Assembly (NCBI GenBank): GCA_027311485.1
Contig: DAICYU010000163.1
Span: forward strand, 1-8,053
Reading direction: 5' to 3'
Source: Acetobacteraceae bacterium
GTDB taxonomy: Bacteria; Pseudomonadota; Alphaproteobacteria; Acetobacterales; Acetobacteraceae
DNA: 8,053 bases
The notes below the pieces were generated by a model. It made no database searches, was not told the origin of the DNA, and worked only from the letters and a program-made list of their open reading frames with translations. Below, one piece after another: positions 1 to 6,381 of the stretch (the stretch's first letter is position 1; each line of letters starts with the position of its first letter). The position numbers and the translations under genes are program-made.

Positions 1-788
1 CCCCAGGCGGCGGTGGTGCCGAGCGCCACGAGCAGGTCCATGTTGCCGGAGAGCGCCCGGGCGGCCTTCCAGCCGGCGACGTAGAACCGCCAGCCGAGCC
101 AGAACTGCACGATACTGGCCAGGGCGAACTGGCCCCAGCCGGGCAGCATCCAGGGGACGCTGGCCATGTGCGCGGCCATCCCGGCAACCAGCGGCGCCGA
201 GAGCGCGGCGGCGGCCAGGACGTGCAGCAGGTCGCGCTGGTCCCGCGCGGCGATGCGGCCGTCCTCGGATGGGGTGTTGCCGGCATCGCGCACCGGGGTT
301 GCGTCGTAGCCGGCGCGTTGCACGGCGGCGGCAAGCTGCTCGACTGTTACGGCGCCGGCCAGGGTGGTGACCCGGGCGCGCTCGGTCCCCAGGTTCACCG
401 CGGCCGACAGCACGCCCGGGATGCGTTTCAAGGCACGCTCGACCCGGTTGACGCAGGACGCGCAGGTCATGCCGCCGATGGCGAGGTCGACCGTGGTTTC
501 GGGGATCGCGTAGCCGGCGGCGCCCACGGCGCTGGCGAGGGCGGCGGCATCGGGCGGCCCGTCGAAGGTGACCCTGGCCTGTTCGGTGCCCAGGTTAACC
601 GCGACGTCGGCCACGCCGGGCACGCGCCCGATGGCCTTTTCGACCCGGCGCACGCAGGAGGCGCAGGTCATGCCCTCAATGGCGACGTCGATCGCGGCAG
701 CGGTTTTCGGCGCAGCCCGGTGTTCGGGCGCCGGGTTTGCGGGATCTGGGTTTTTGACAGCCCGGTTTTCTACTGTGGCAGCATCCAT
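1..788 (-). CDS. copA: Cu(I)-exporting P-type ATPase, N-terminal part (cut by window edge)
   Basis: Inner-membrane pump that exports Cu(I) (or Ag(I)) from the cytosol at the cost of ATP. 262 codons are visible; the rest lies beyond the left edge. Reading from M1: a low-complexity Ala/Pro leader (1-32); HMA domain 1 (~33-98) with GMTCASC, ligands C42 and C45; HMA domain 2 (~100-165) with a second GMTCASC, ligands C109 and C112; then a first membrane segment (~186-208), a second (~218-238), and the sequence GNMDLLVALGTTAAW (248-262) that is typical at the third helix of CopA pumps. The phosphorylation DKTG, CPC and HP motifs would lie outside the window, so Cu(I) specificity is inferred from the double CxxC HMA head and helix sequence. 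The ATG at 786-788 is chosen because GGAG (796-799 on this strand) sits 7 nt upstream; an ATG at 793-795 is out of frame. It is divergent from copZ and preceded by a CueR-like promoter. Confidence 0.93.
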   Translation of the reverse strand, partial: MDAATVENRAVKNPDPANPAPEHRAAPKTAAAIDVAIEGMTCASCVRRVEKAIGRVPGVADVAVNLGTEQARVTFDGPPDAAALASAVGAAGYAIPETTVDLAIGGMTCASCVNRVERALKRIPGVLSAAVNLGTERARVTTLAGAVTVEQLAAAVQRAGYDATPVRDAGNTPSEDGRIAARDQRDLLHVLAAAALSAPLVAGMAAHMASVPWMLPGWGQFALASIVQFWLGWRFYVAGWKAARALSGNMDLLVALGTTAAW

Positions 789-818
789 CGTGCATCTCCG
801 TCGTACCGTCTGCCACGG

Positions 819-849
819 GAGATGAGGGTTGCCAACGTGGCAAGGTCAA
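819..849 (-). promoter_or_regulatory. CueR/HmrR-type (MerR family) copper promoter-operator for copA
   Basis: Read on the minus strand: TTGACC (844-849), a 19-bp spacer, then CATCTC (819-824) as the -10. The spacer contains the perfect inverted repeat TTGCCA-CGT-TGGCAA (829-843). An over-long 19-bp spacer with a dyad between the boxes is the hallmark of MerR-family activated promoters, and a CCTT..CCA/TGG..A(A/G)G dyad resembles CueR sites. The predicted transcript start would be ~12-15 nt before the copA ribosome site. The regulator itself is not in the window. The -10 is weak, as expected for an activator-dependent promoter. Function is inferred from sequence pattern and position. Confidence 0.72.
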
Positions 850-919
850 GGCCAGCGGCGCAGAGTTGTCGCCCAGGGTCGCAGGAAAGCTGGTTCAGGC
901 GGAGCTTGGTTTGCGACGC

Positions 920-950
920 TTGACCTTACCACGTTGGAAGGCCCCACCTC
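920..950 (+). promoter_or_regulatory. Second CueR/HmrR-type promoter-operator, facing copZ
   Basis: On the plus strand: TTGACC (920-925), a 19-bp spacer (926-944), then CACCTC (945-950). The spacer carries the imperfect dyad CCTTACCA-CGT-TGGAAGG (925-941). Compared with the copA-facing site, TTGACCTT, CCACGTTGG, the spacer length and the CAYCTC -10 are all shared, so the two are copies of one operator type pointing outward. The start of transcription would fall near 957, leaving a short leader before the copZ ribosome site at 969-973. Confidence 0.7.
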
Positions 951-968
951 TGGCGTCGTCTGTTGATA

Positions 969-973
969 GGGAG
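969..973 (+). promoter_or_regulatory. Ribosome binding site deciding the copZ start
   Basis: GGGAG, 6 nt before the ATG at 980. It supports the short 66-residue product over an in-frame ATG at 866, which would add 38 non-conserved residues and place the start upstream of the copper operator. Confidence 0.75.
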
Positions 974-979
974 ATTTCG

Positions 980-1180
980 ATGTTGCTGCTGAAAGTATCC
1001 GGCATGACGTGCGGGCACTGCGTCGCCGCGGTCACCCGGGCGGTGCAGGCCGTGCCGTCGGTGGAGCGGGTCGCTGTTGACCTGCAACGGGGCGAGGTCA
1101 CGGTGGAAGGCCATCCGGATGAACGCGCGGTGCGTGAGGCGATTGTCGAGGAGGGGTATGAGGTGCAGGCGGCCGGGTAG
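980..1180 (+). CDS. copZ: Copper chaperone, single HMA domain
   Basis: 66-residue cytosolic metallochaperone of the Atx1/CopZ fold, expected to bind one Cu(I) and pass it to the HMA domains or the membrane entry site of CopA. The whole protein is one HMA domain: a beta-strand MLLLKVSGMTCGHC with ligands C11 and C14 in MTCGHC, a helix (~C14-V26), strand VERVAVDLQRGEVTVEG (28-44), a second helix DERAVREAIVEEG (47-59) and the final strand YEVQAAG. This is normal CopZ length (about 65-70 residues), so it is complete. It starts at the ATG after GGGAG. It is transcribed away from copA behind its own copy of the copper operator, and it converges on the sensor kinase gene, whose stop lies 135 bp downstream. 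The CGHC motif, with His between the cysteines, differs from the CASC of the CopA domains; such CxHC variants occur in bacterial copper chaperones. Mercury binding (MerP-like) is a less likely alternative, because no mer genes are present. Confidence 0.9.
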   Translation: MLLLKVSGMTCGHCVAAVTRAVQAVPSVERVAVDLQRGEVTVEGHPDERAVREAIVEEGYEVQAAG

Positions 1181-1289
1181 ACCCCGCGATCGGGTTGGCC
1201 GGGTTGCGGTTGCTTGCTGCTGCGTGGCACTGGAAGGCTCACGCCCGGCCTTGATCGCTGGGTCGACGCGGTTCGCGCGCCACATGTCC

Positions 1290-1316
1290 GGCCCGCAATC
1301 TGTACCCGCGCGGGCC
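1290..1316. other. GC-rich hairpin between convergent copZ and kinase genes
   Basis: GGCCCGC (1290-1296) pairs perfectly with GCGGGCC (1310-1316) around a 13-nt loop. The loop-proximal arm also contains the palindrome CCCGCGCGGG (1305-1314), which could form instead. It sits in the convergent gap and touches the kinase stop codon (1316-1318). No run of T follows on either strand, so it is not a canonical intrinsic terminator, but the position suits a bidirectional transcription stop. The rest of 1181-1315 shows nothing recognisable. Confidence 0.35.
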
Positions 1317-4300
1317 TACGGCCCCGCCATTTTCAGCAGTACCGCAATGCGCTCACCCAACTCCGGCGCCGTGACCGGCTTGCGCAGCAGGCTGAAGGGT
1401 CCGGTGACCGCATCGCCAACCGCCAGCGTGGCAGCGTCGCCGGCGTATCCAGTCAGCAGGATCGCTGGCAGATTGGGCCGCCGCCGCTGGGCTTCTTGGA
1501 TCAGCTGGACACCGTTCATGCGCGGCATGGACAGATCGCAGACCATCAGGTCCACCCTGCCCTCCGCATCCAGCAGCGGAAGAGCGGCGGCACCCCCGCC
1601 TGCCTGCACCACGTCGTAGCCCAGATCCTCAAGCTGTTCGGCCACGATCTCGCGCACCAGGTCCTCGTCGTCGACCAGGAGGATGCGAGGCGCTTCGCCG
1701 ATCGGCTGCACCGGCGCACGCCCGCCTGCCTCGGCCCTGGTGACGCCGCCTGATGCGATCGGCAGCCAGAGGCTTACCGTGGTGCCGCGGCCCGGCGCGC
1801 TGTCGATGAACAGACCGCCGCCGCTCTGCTCCGCGAAGCCGCGCGCCATCGCCAAGCCCAGGCCGGTGCCCTTCCCCATGGGTTTGGTGGTAAAAAACGG
1901 CTCGGTCACCCGGGCCAGGATGTCCGGCGCGATGCCGCTGCCGGTGTCGGTGACCGAGAGACGCACGTAGGTCCCTGCCGTCAGGGCAGGCGCATGGCCG
2001 GGTCGGTCGGCCCGCGGCAGCTCCGCATGGTGCGCGGACAAGGTCAGCGTCCCATTGCCGGCCATCGCGTCGCGGGCATTCGTGGCCATGTTGACCAGGA
2101 CCGTTTCCAGTTGGCTCTTGTCGGCCAGCAAGGGCGGCAACCCGGCCGGCGCCTCGACGCGCACCCCGATGCCGGCGCCAAGCGTGTGCATGAGGATCTC
2201 GCGCATGCCCAGAAGCAGCGCCGCCGCATCCACAGCCTCGGCACGGAGGTCGCCACGCCGCGAGAATGCCAGCAGGCGACGGGTGATGGCCGAACCACGC
2301 TCGATCGCCTCACCGGCCATGCGGGCGAGGCGAAGCACCGCATCCGTATCGTCCGGACGGCGCTGGATCAGCGCCAAACCACCTTTGGCAGCCTGAAGAA
2401 CGTTGTTGAAATCATGGGCGATGCCGCCGGCGAGCTGGCCCAACGCTTCCATCCGCTGCGCATGGGCAAGGCGTCCCTGCGTTTCCTCCAGATCCCGGGT
2501 GCGTTCGACGACAAGGCGCTCCAGCTCCGCCTTATCGCGGGCCAGCACCGCTTCAGCCTGCTTGCGTGCCGTGATGTCGACGGACGCAGCCACAAGCCCG
2601 ACCACCTCGCCCGCGTTATTGCGGAACGGGGCTTTGGTGGACAGCCAGAAGGCAGGCGTGCCGTCGGGCAGGCTGACAGCCTCCTCGACCTGCTCCGTCA
2701 GGCCCGCTTCCATGATGCGGCGGTCGTTGGCCATCACGACCTCGGCCTGCGCCTTGTTCTCCAGAAATTCCGCTTCGGTCCGGCCGACAATCGAGTCCAG
2801 CGGCTTGCCAAACAATGCCACCGCCCCGGCATTGGCGATCAGCAGGCGGCCGTCCCGGTCCTTGGCGTACGCGACACCCGGGATCGCCTCGGCAAATGTC
2901 CGCAGCAGCGCGGTCGCCCGGTCCCGCTCCGCCTGAATGGCGCGGCGCGCCTCGATATCCAGCAGCACGCCGGGAAAGCGCAAGGCGGTGCCGTCGGGCG
3001 CAAGGTCGACCCGTCCGTTCGCCTCGATCCAGCGGTACCGCCCGTCATGCTGGCGGACGCGGTACTCGCAGCTGTAATGACCGCCGCGCTCCAGCGCCTC
3101 GGCGATGGCGTCCATCAGGCGCGGCTTGTCGTCGGGGTGGACCGAGGCCACAACCGCCTCAATGCCCAGACCGGCCTCGCAGACGGCAGGATCAAGGCCG
3201 AACGAGCGGGCGAACCGCTCATCGGCGGTGAAGCGGTCGGTCGGCAAGTCCCAGATCCATGTGCCGATGATCGCGCCCGCATCCAGCGCAAGCTGCACCC
3301 GTTCGGCGGCGAGCTGGGCGGCTCGGCCGCTGGCGGCCAGCGCCTCCTGCGTCTCGCGGCGCTCGGTCACATCGAAATTGAGGCCGATCATGCGCCGGGG
3401 CGGTCCGTCGGGTTCGGGAATCGCACGGCCATAGCCGCCGATCCAGCGGATGGGACCGGCGGGCGGAACGACCCGGAATTCGTAGCTGAACACTCCGGTA
3501 GCCGATTCCCGGGCAGCACTCATGGCGGCCTCGATCCCCGGGCGGTCGGCGGGATGCACCAGCGCCATGGCCCCGGCCAGGGTCGGTGCGGCCCGCACGT
3601 GCTCCCCCTGGCGTGGATCGAGTCCGAACAGCTGAAACTGGCGGATGTCCCACTCAAGCGCGCCCGTGGTCAGGTCCAGCGACCACACGCCCATCTGCCC
3701 GGCTTCCAGGGCCAGTCTCAGACGCTCACTGCGTTCATCCAGCGCCGCCTCGACGGCACGCTGTTGCGTGACATCGGTGTTGGTGCCGAACCATAGCGCA
3801 ATATTGCCGTCCGCATCCTGAATCGGTTCGGCGCGCGACAGAAACCAGCGGTACACGCCGTCCCCGCGCCGCAGCGGGAACGTGTCCTCCCACGGTTCGC
3901 CAGTGTCCCAACTGTGCTGGATGCGCTTCGTCACACGCTCGACATGGTCGGGATGATGCACGGCCTGCCAGCCCCAGCCTTCCATTTCGGCCAGGGTCGT
4001 GCCCGTGTAGTCGAACCAGCGGCGATTGTACCAGAAGACGTGGCCATCCGGCCGCGCCATCCAGGCGAGCTGCGGCATGTTGTCGGCCAGCGCCCGGAAC
4101 CGCGCTTCACTGTCGGCCAGCCGCGCCGCGGCGGCGCGCTCGGCCTGGCGAGCCTCGGTCACGTCCAGCGCGATGGCCACGCCGGCGACGATCCGGCCGG
4201 CGTCATCGCGCACGGGCGCGGCGTTGTTCAGGAAGAAACGCCGTTCCTGGGCGCCGAAGCGTTGGCATTCGACCAGTTCGCCCCGCACCACTTCGCCGCT

Positions 4301-4939
4301 TTTCAAGGCGCGAAACATGGCCCACTCGTCAGCGTTGATCGGCTGGCCCGTGTCGACGTGCCAGCCAGCCCACGGCTGATCGCCCGGCGCGCCGACCGTA
4401 TCCGGCGGCAGGCCCCACAGCGCTCGGTGCGCCGCGTTATCCCGGATGATGCGACCTTCGGCATCGGCGATGACGACCCCGACCGGCAACGCATCAAGCA
4501 CGGCGTGCAGCGTTCTTTCGCTGCGCTTGAGGGCTTCCTGGGCCTGCTTCTGTTCGCTGCGGTCCCGGAGGATATTCATGAACCCGAGATGGGTGCCGTC
4601 GTGGCCCCGCAGCGGCAGCATCTCGGCACCCGCCCAAAAGCGCGTGCCATCCTTGCGCAGGCGCCAGCCCTCACTGCCGCCACGCCCCGTTTCCAACGCG
4701 GCGCGCATCTCCAGGCCGGCAAGCCCTTCGTCCTGATCGCGGGGTGTGAAGATCCGGTCGATCTTCTGGCCGTGCATGTCCGACGCGGTCCAGCCGAGCA
4801 TATGCTCGGCGCCTTGGTTCCATTCGGTGACATGTCCGCCGGGGTTGATGGCGATGATGGCGACGTCGGTCGCGCCTTCGAAGATCGCCCGGAACCTGGG
4901 ATCGGGTTCGGCGGCCGTGACTGGGTATTCGTCAGGCAT
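1316..4939 (-). CDS. Soluble six-PAS hybrid sensor histidine kinase with C-terminal receiver
   Basis: Cytosolic sensor kinase of 1207 residues. Approximate order: PAS1 13-128, PAS2 142-262, PAS3 279-392, PAS4 405-526 (PAS_3 type), PAS5 545-664 (PAS_3 type), PAS6 676-791, coiled-coil linker 793-830, dimerisation helix with phospho-acceptor H842 in GGIAHDFNNVL, HATPase domain ~938-1061 with N box (N954, NARDAM), G1 DTGSG (998-1002), F box EPFFTTKP (1013-1020) and G2 GKGTGLGLA (1022-1030), then a receiver domain ~1085-1203 with acid pocket DDED (1090-1093), phospho-acceptor D1135 (CDLSMP), T1163 and K1187. Every catalytic motif is intact. There is no signal peptide or membrane segment, so it should sense a cytosolic cue; no ligand can be named, and LOV or haem signatures were not recognised. 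The internal receiver implies a phosphorelay to an unlinked partner; no separate response regulator is in the window. The start is uncertain: the ATG at 4939 fits the domain start but has only a weak ribosome site. TTG at 4963 (GGA 7 nt upstream) and GTG at 4975 are alternatives adding 8 and 12 residues. Confidence 0.93.
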   Translation of the reverse strand: MPDEYPVTAAEPDPRFRAIFEGATDVAIIAINPGGHVTEWNQGAEHMLGWTASDMHGQKIDRIFTPRDQDEGLAGLEMRAALETGRGGSEGWRLRKDGTRFWAGAEMLPLRGHDGTHLGFMNILRDRSEQKQAQEALKRSERTLHAVLDALPVGVVIADAEGRIIRDNAAHRALWGLPPDTVGAPGDQPWAGWHVDTGQPINADEWAMFRALKSGEVVRGELVECQRFGAQERRFFLNNAAPVRDDAGRIVAGVAIALDVTEARQAERAAAARLADSEARFRALADNMPQLAWMARPDGHVFWYNRRWFDYTGTTLAEMEGWGWQAVHHPDHVERVTKRIQHSWDTGEPWEDTFPLRRGDGVYRWFLSRAEPIQDADGNIALWFGTNTDVTQQRAVEAALDERSERLRLALEAGQMGVWSLDLTTGALEWDIRQFQLFGLDPRQGEHVRAAPTLAGAMALVHPADRPGIEAAMSAARESATGVFSYEFRVVPPAGPIRWIGGYGRAIPEPDGPPRRMIGLNFDVTERRETQEALAASGRAAQLAAERVQLALDAGAIIGTWIWDLPTDRFTADERFARSFGLDPAVCEAGLGIEAVVASVHPDDKPRLMDAIAEALERGGHYSCEYRVRQHDGRYRWIEANGRVDLAPDGTALRFPGVLLDIEARRAIQAERDRATALLRTFAEAIPGVAYAKDRDGRLLIANAGAVALFGKPLDSIVGRTEAEFLENKAQAEVVMANDRRIMEAGLTEQVEEAVSLPDGTPAFWLSTKAPFRNNAGEVVGLVAASVDITARKQAEAVLARDKAELERLVVERTRDLEETQGRLAHAQRMEALGQLAGGIAHDFNNVLQAAKGGLALIQRRPDDTDAVLRLARMAGEAIERGSAITRRLLAFSRRGDLRAEAVDAAALLLGMREILMHTLGAGIGVRVEAPAGLPPLLADKSQLETVLVNMATNARDAMAGNGTLTLSAHHAELPRADRPGHAPALTAGTYVRLSVTDTGSGIAPDILARVTEPFFTTKPMGKGTGLGLAMARGFAEQSGGGLFIDSAPGRGTTVSLWLPIASGGVTRAEAGGRAPVQPIGEAPRILLVDDEDLVREIVAEQLEDLGYDVVQAGGGAAALPLLDAEGRVDLMVCDLSMPRMNGVQLIQEAQRRRPNLPAILLTGYAGDAATLAVGDAVTGPFSLLRKPVTAPELGERIAVLLKMAGP

Positions 4940-5078
4940 TGGGAGTCGGATCGACCCCGGCAAGACCGCGTCCACGACCGAGCGATGCCTGGAAGATGTT
5001 CGGGTGCAAGCTGTGAATTCTCGGGTTTTGGACGAAGGCACAGAGCATATACGGCAAATGCCGGGCGCACATATCAAT

Positions 5079-5124
5079 TTGTACGACGTGTCAGCGGCAC
5101 GTTGTACGACGTGTCAGCGGCACG
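5079..5124. repeat. Perfect 23-bp tandem direct repeat, two copies
   Basis: Unit 5079-5101 is repeated base for base at 5102-5124 with no gap. Each unit begins TTGTACGACGTG and ends CAGCGGCACG; the junction creates the near-palindrome ACGT-TGTACG-ACGT. The 23-bp period is close to two helical turns, so bound proteins would lie on nearly the same face. The block ends one base from the candidate -35 (5072-5077) of the kinase gene. A role as an activator or repressor site is inference; a replication-slippage duplication without function is the alternative. Confidence 0.85.
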
Positions 5125-5280
5125 GCCGTTGCGGCGGTCGGGGCTGAGCGACCAGTGCGATATCGGTGGCCTGGTGTCGGTGAGACATGGTGGGACGCGG
5201 TTGGGGCCCGACATGATAGGGGTGGGCGTGCGTTCGGAATGATATCCTATAGAAATAATCTGCGGACCTGCGCAACCACG

Positions 5281-5316
5281 GGGCCGGCAGCCCGGCCTGG
5301 TCCAGGCTTATGGACC
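5281..5316. other. Pair of adjacent hairpins downstream of tRNA-Gln
   Basis: Hairpin A: GGCCGG (5282-5287), loop CAGC, CCGGCC (5292-5297), extendable by a G-T pair. Hairpin B: GGTCCA (5299-5304), 6-nt loop, TGGACC (5311-5316). A competing fold pairs GCCCGG (5290-5295) with CCGGGC (5315-5320). On the minus strand these lie 46-82 nt past the tRNA 3' end, so they could end or shape the tRNA precursor trailer. No T-run follows, so a standard intrinsic terminator is not supported. Confidence 0.35.
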
Positions 5317-5362
5317 GGGCATGGAGGCAGATGAGAGCCGAACTGAGTGGGATTTAAGCAGT

Positions 5363-5436
5363 TGGCTGGGGGACCTGGATTCGAACCAAGGATGCCCGGG
5401 TCAGAGCCGGGAGTTTTACCGCTAAACTATCCCCCA
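5363..5436 (-). tRNA. tRNA-Gln, anticodon CTG, CCA encoded
   Basis: Folds as a complete 74-nt cloverleaf on the minus strand: acceptor TGGGGGA/TCCCCCA; D stem GTTT/AAAC with loop AGCGGTA; anticodon stem CCCGG/CCGGG with loop CTCTGAC, anticodon CTG at 5402-5404; 4-nt variable loop CATC; T stem CTTGG/CCAGG (one T-G pair) with loop TTCGAAT; discriminator G and genomic CCA (5363-5365). It decodes CAG, the main Gln codon in a GC-rich genome. The weak U1-A72 first pair and G73 are usual identity features of bacterial tRNA-Gln. It follows the SYLF gene on the same strand, with its own candidate promoter in between. Confidence 0.96.
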
Positions 5437-5462
5437 ATCGCACCCCATTGGGGCGGGCCGGC

Positions 5463-5491
5463 GGATTAGCACGCCTCCCCGCCCCCCGCAA
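5463..5491 (-). promoter_or_regulatory. Candidate sigma-70 promoter for tRNA-Gln
   Basis: On the minus strand TTGCGG (5486-5491) and TAATCC (5463-5468) are separated by exactly 17 bp. The -10 ends 26 nt before the mature tRNA 5' end, giving a short 5' leader for RNase P. The C/G-rich spacer is unremarkable. A small CCCC-ATT-GGGG dyad (5443-5453) lies inside the leader. Confidence 0.42.
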
Positions 5492-5507
5492 CGGCTATGG
5501 ACGATTT

Positions 5508-6206
5508 TTATGACAGTTCGCGCAATTCACGTCGTAGCGCCGCCGTGCGCGGGCTTTCCATGCCGCCGAACAGCACCTCACGTGACGTCACGCGACGCCC
5601 GTAGAACGCGGAATCCTTGTTGGGTTCCGACCGGATGATCGACCCATCCACGGTCAGGCCGCCATACAGCCCGCTCGCAGACGACCAGACGACGATATCC
5701 GGCGGCGACACGCCGCCCACCGCGCCTTCGACGTTCGATCCCAGCGTCACCACCGAAATACCCGCCTGGGCGCCGAGCTTGAATTGGTCACGCAGGACGC
5801 CGTTCAGGCCTTTTTCGGTCATGAAGAACAGGATCATCTCGGCGGCCTCGGCGCCGATCTGCAGGCCGAAGGAGGCCGCGCCAATGACATAGAACGCCGG
5901 CTGGCCCCAGCCGGTGCGGGTACGGGCCATGATCACGCCCTGCCCCCCTTCGCCGCCGACGAAGAAGCCGCCTTTCAGCAGCTGCGGGACGATCATCACG
6001 CCGCGTGCCGAGCGCAACAGCTTGCGGGCGTTGCCGAACGCCTTGTCATGGCGCAGGTCGGCCAGGACCTTTTCGGCGCCCTGTATCGTCGCCCGCAGGT
6101 CCGCCTGATCATCGGCGAAAGCCGCGGGGGCGAAGGCCGTGGGTGCGAACAGCGACCCGGCCGCAAGCAAGGAGGCTCCGCGGATAAATCCGGCTCGAGT
6201 GATCAT
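5508..6206 (-). CDS. Secreted SYLF/YSC84-family lipid-binding protein
   Basis: 232 residues. The N-terminus is a Sec-type signal peptide: MITRAGFIR, hydrophobic stretch ~10-30, likely cleavage after AFA (29-31) before DDQADLR. The mature part, ~200 residues, is one SYLF (YSC84) domain: a helix 36-68 (RATIQGAEKVLADLRHDKAF...LLRSA), then RGVMIVPQLLKGGFFVGGEGGQGVIMAR (68-95), a Trp/Gly-rich beta region (GWGQPAFYVIGAASFGLQIGAEAAEMILFFM, 99-129), and a Gly-rich C-terminal half including IVVWSSASGLYGGLTVDGS (171-189). Eukaryotic SYLF proteins bind phosphoinositides; bacterial members are exported and usually annotated as lipid-binding Ysc84, with no enzymatic role established. An envelope location is inferred from the signal peptide. 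The start is set by AAGGA (6215-6219) 8 nt before ATG; an upstream in-frame TTG at 6236 would spoil the signal peptide. It appears monocistronic, upstream of tRNA-Gln. Confidence 0.9.
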   Translation of the reverse strand: MITRAGFIRGASLLAAGSLFAPTAFAPAAFADDQADLRATIQGAEKVLADLRHDKAFGNARKLLRSARGVMIVPQLLKGGFFVGGEGGQGVIMARTRTGWGQPAFYVIGAASFGLQIGAEAAEMILFFMTEKGLNGVLRDQFKLGAQAGISVVTLGSNVEGAVGGVSPPDIVVWSSASGLYGGLTVDGSIIRSEPNKDSAFYGRRVTSREVLFGGMESPRTAALRRELRELS

Positions 6207-6214
6207 ATAAAAAT

Positions 6215-6219
6215 TCCTT
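6215..6219 (-). promoter_or_regulatory. Ribosome binding site deciding the SYLF protein start
   Basis: AAGGA, 8 nt before the ATG at 6206, in an AT-rich leader. It favours this ATG over the in-frame TTG at 6236. Confidence 0.7.
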
Positions 6220-6265
6220 ATGCCACGACGAAACAACGCGAAAAGCGCGGCATGGCATATTTGAC

Positions 6266-6279
6266 TCCGGACAGCCGGA
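6266..6279. other. Small inverted repeat upstream of the SYLF gene
   Basis: TCCGG-ACAG-CCGGA, a perfect 5-bp dyad about 60 bp before the SYLF start. It could be an operator or chance in GC-rich DNA. No confident promoter hexamers were found in 6220-6335; AAATAT near 6258-6263 (minus) is a weak -10. Confidence 0.25.
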
Positions 6280-6338
6280 TACAGGGCGTATTGATAACGA
6301 CTGGGTGATGACCGGCATCAACCCACCGTTACGATCGT

Positions 6339-6357
6339 ACCCGCAGCGGCGGCGGGT
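6339..6357. other. Hairpin downstream of the racemase gene
   Basis: ACCCGC (6339-6344) pairs with GCGGGT (6352-6357) around a 7-nt loop, 25 nt beyond the stop codon of the CoA transferase/racemase gene on the minus strand. A GGCGGCCGCC palindrome lies between it and the gene. No T-run follows, so a terminator role is only positional inference. Confidence 0.35.
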
Positions 6358-6381
6358 TAGCGCCCCGTGGCGGCGGCCGCC

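Larger units (their letters stand above)
4940..5362. other. Gene-free region upstream of the kinase
   Basis: 423 bp between the kinase start and the tRNA 3' end. No convincing coding frame was found. On the minus strand a possible kinase promoter is TTGATA (5072-5077) with TATATG (5046-5051). The 20-bp spacing is too long for an ordinary sigma-70 promoter, and the spacer includes the inverted repeat CGGCA-AA-TGCCG (5052-5063). If real, the leader is about 100 nt. Directly upstream of this -35 lies a 23-bp tandem repeat (own entry). A second weak minus-strand candidate is TTGCGC about 18 bp before TATAGG, in the AT-rich patch around 5245-5275. Two hairpins lie at 5281-5316 (own entry). The part between 5125 and 5240 shows nothing recognisable. 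Confidence 0.4.

Noticed and set aside
168..923. Plus-strand frame of 251 codons opposite copA
   Set aside because: It is Gly/Ala/His-rich with no domain and spans the copA operator; the minus strand reads as a textbook double-HMA CopA start.
1316..4939. LOV or haem-binding PAS domain in the kinase
   Set aside because: No GRNCRFLQ-like cysteine motif or clear haem-ligand pattern was recognised in any of the six PAS domains.
5079..5124. Two-unit repeat as the start of a CRISPR array
   Set aside because: The units are directly contiguous with no spacers, there are only two, and no cas genes are present.
1994..5242. Long plus-strand open frames (e.g. 1994-3796 and 3914-5242) opposite the kinase gene
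   Set aside because: They are antisense shadows caused by high GC: Arg/Gly/His-rich translations without recognisable domains, against a strand with six PAS domains and all kinase motifs in one uninterrupted frame.
5321..5425. Small plus-strand ORF (34 codons) starting at the ATG at 5321
   Set aside because: Most of it is the antisense of tRNA-Gln; it has no ribosome site and no recognisable product.
5363..5436. tRNA-Gln as an integration (attB) site of a mobile element
   Set aside because: No integrase and no repeated copy of the tRNA 3' end was seen in the window.
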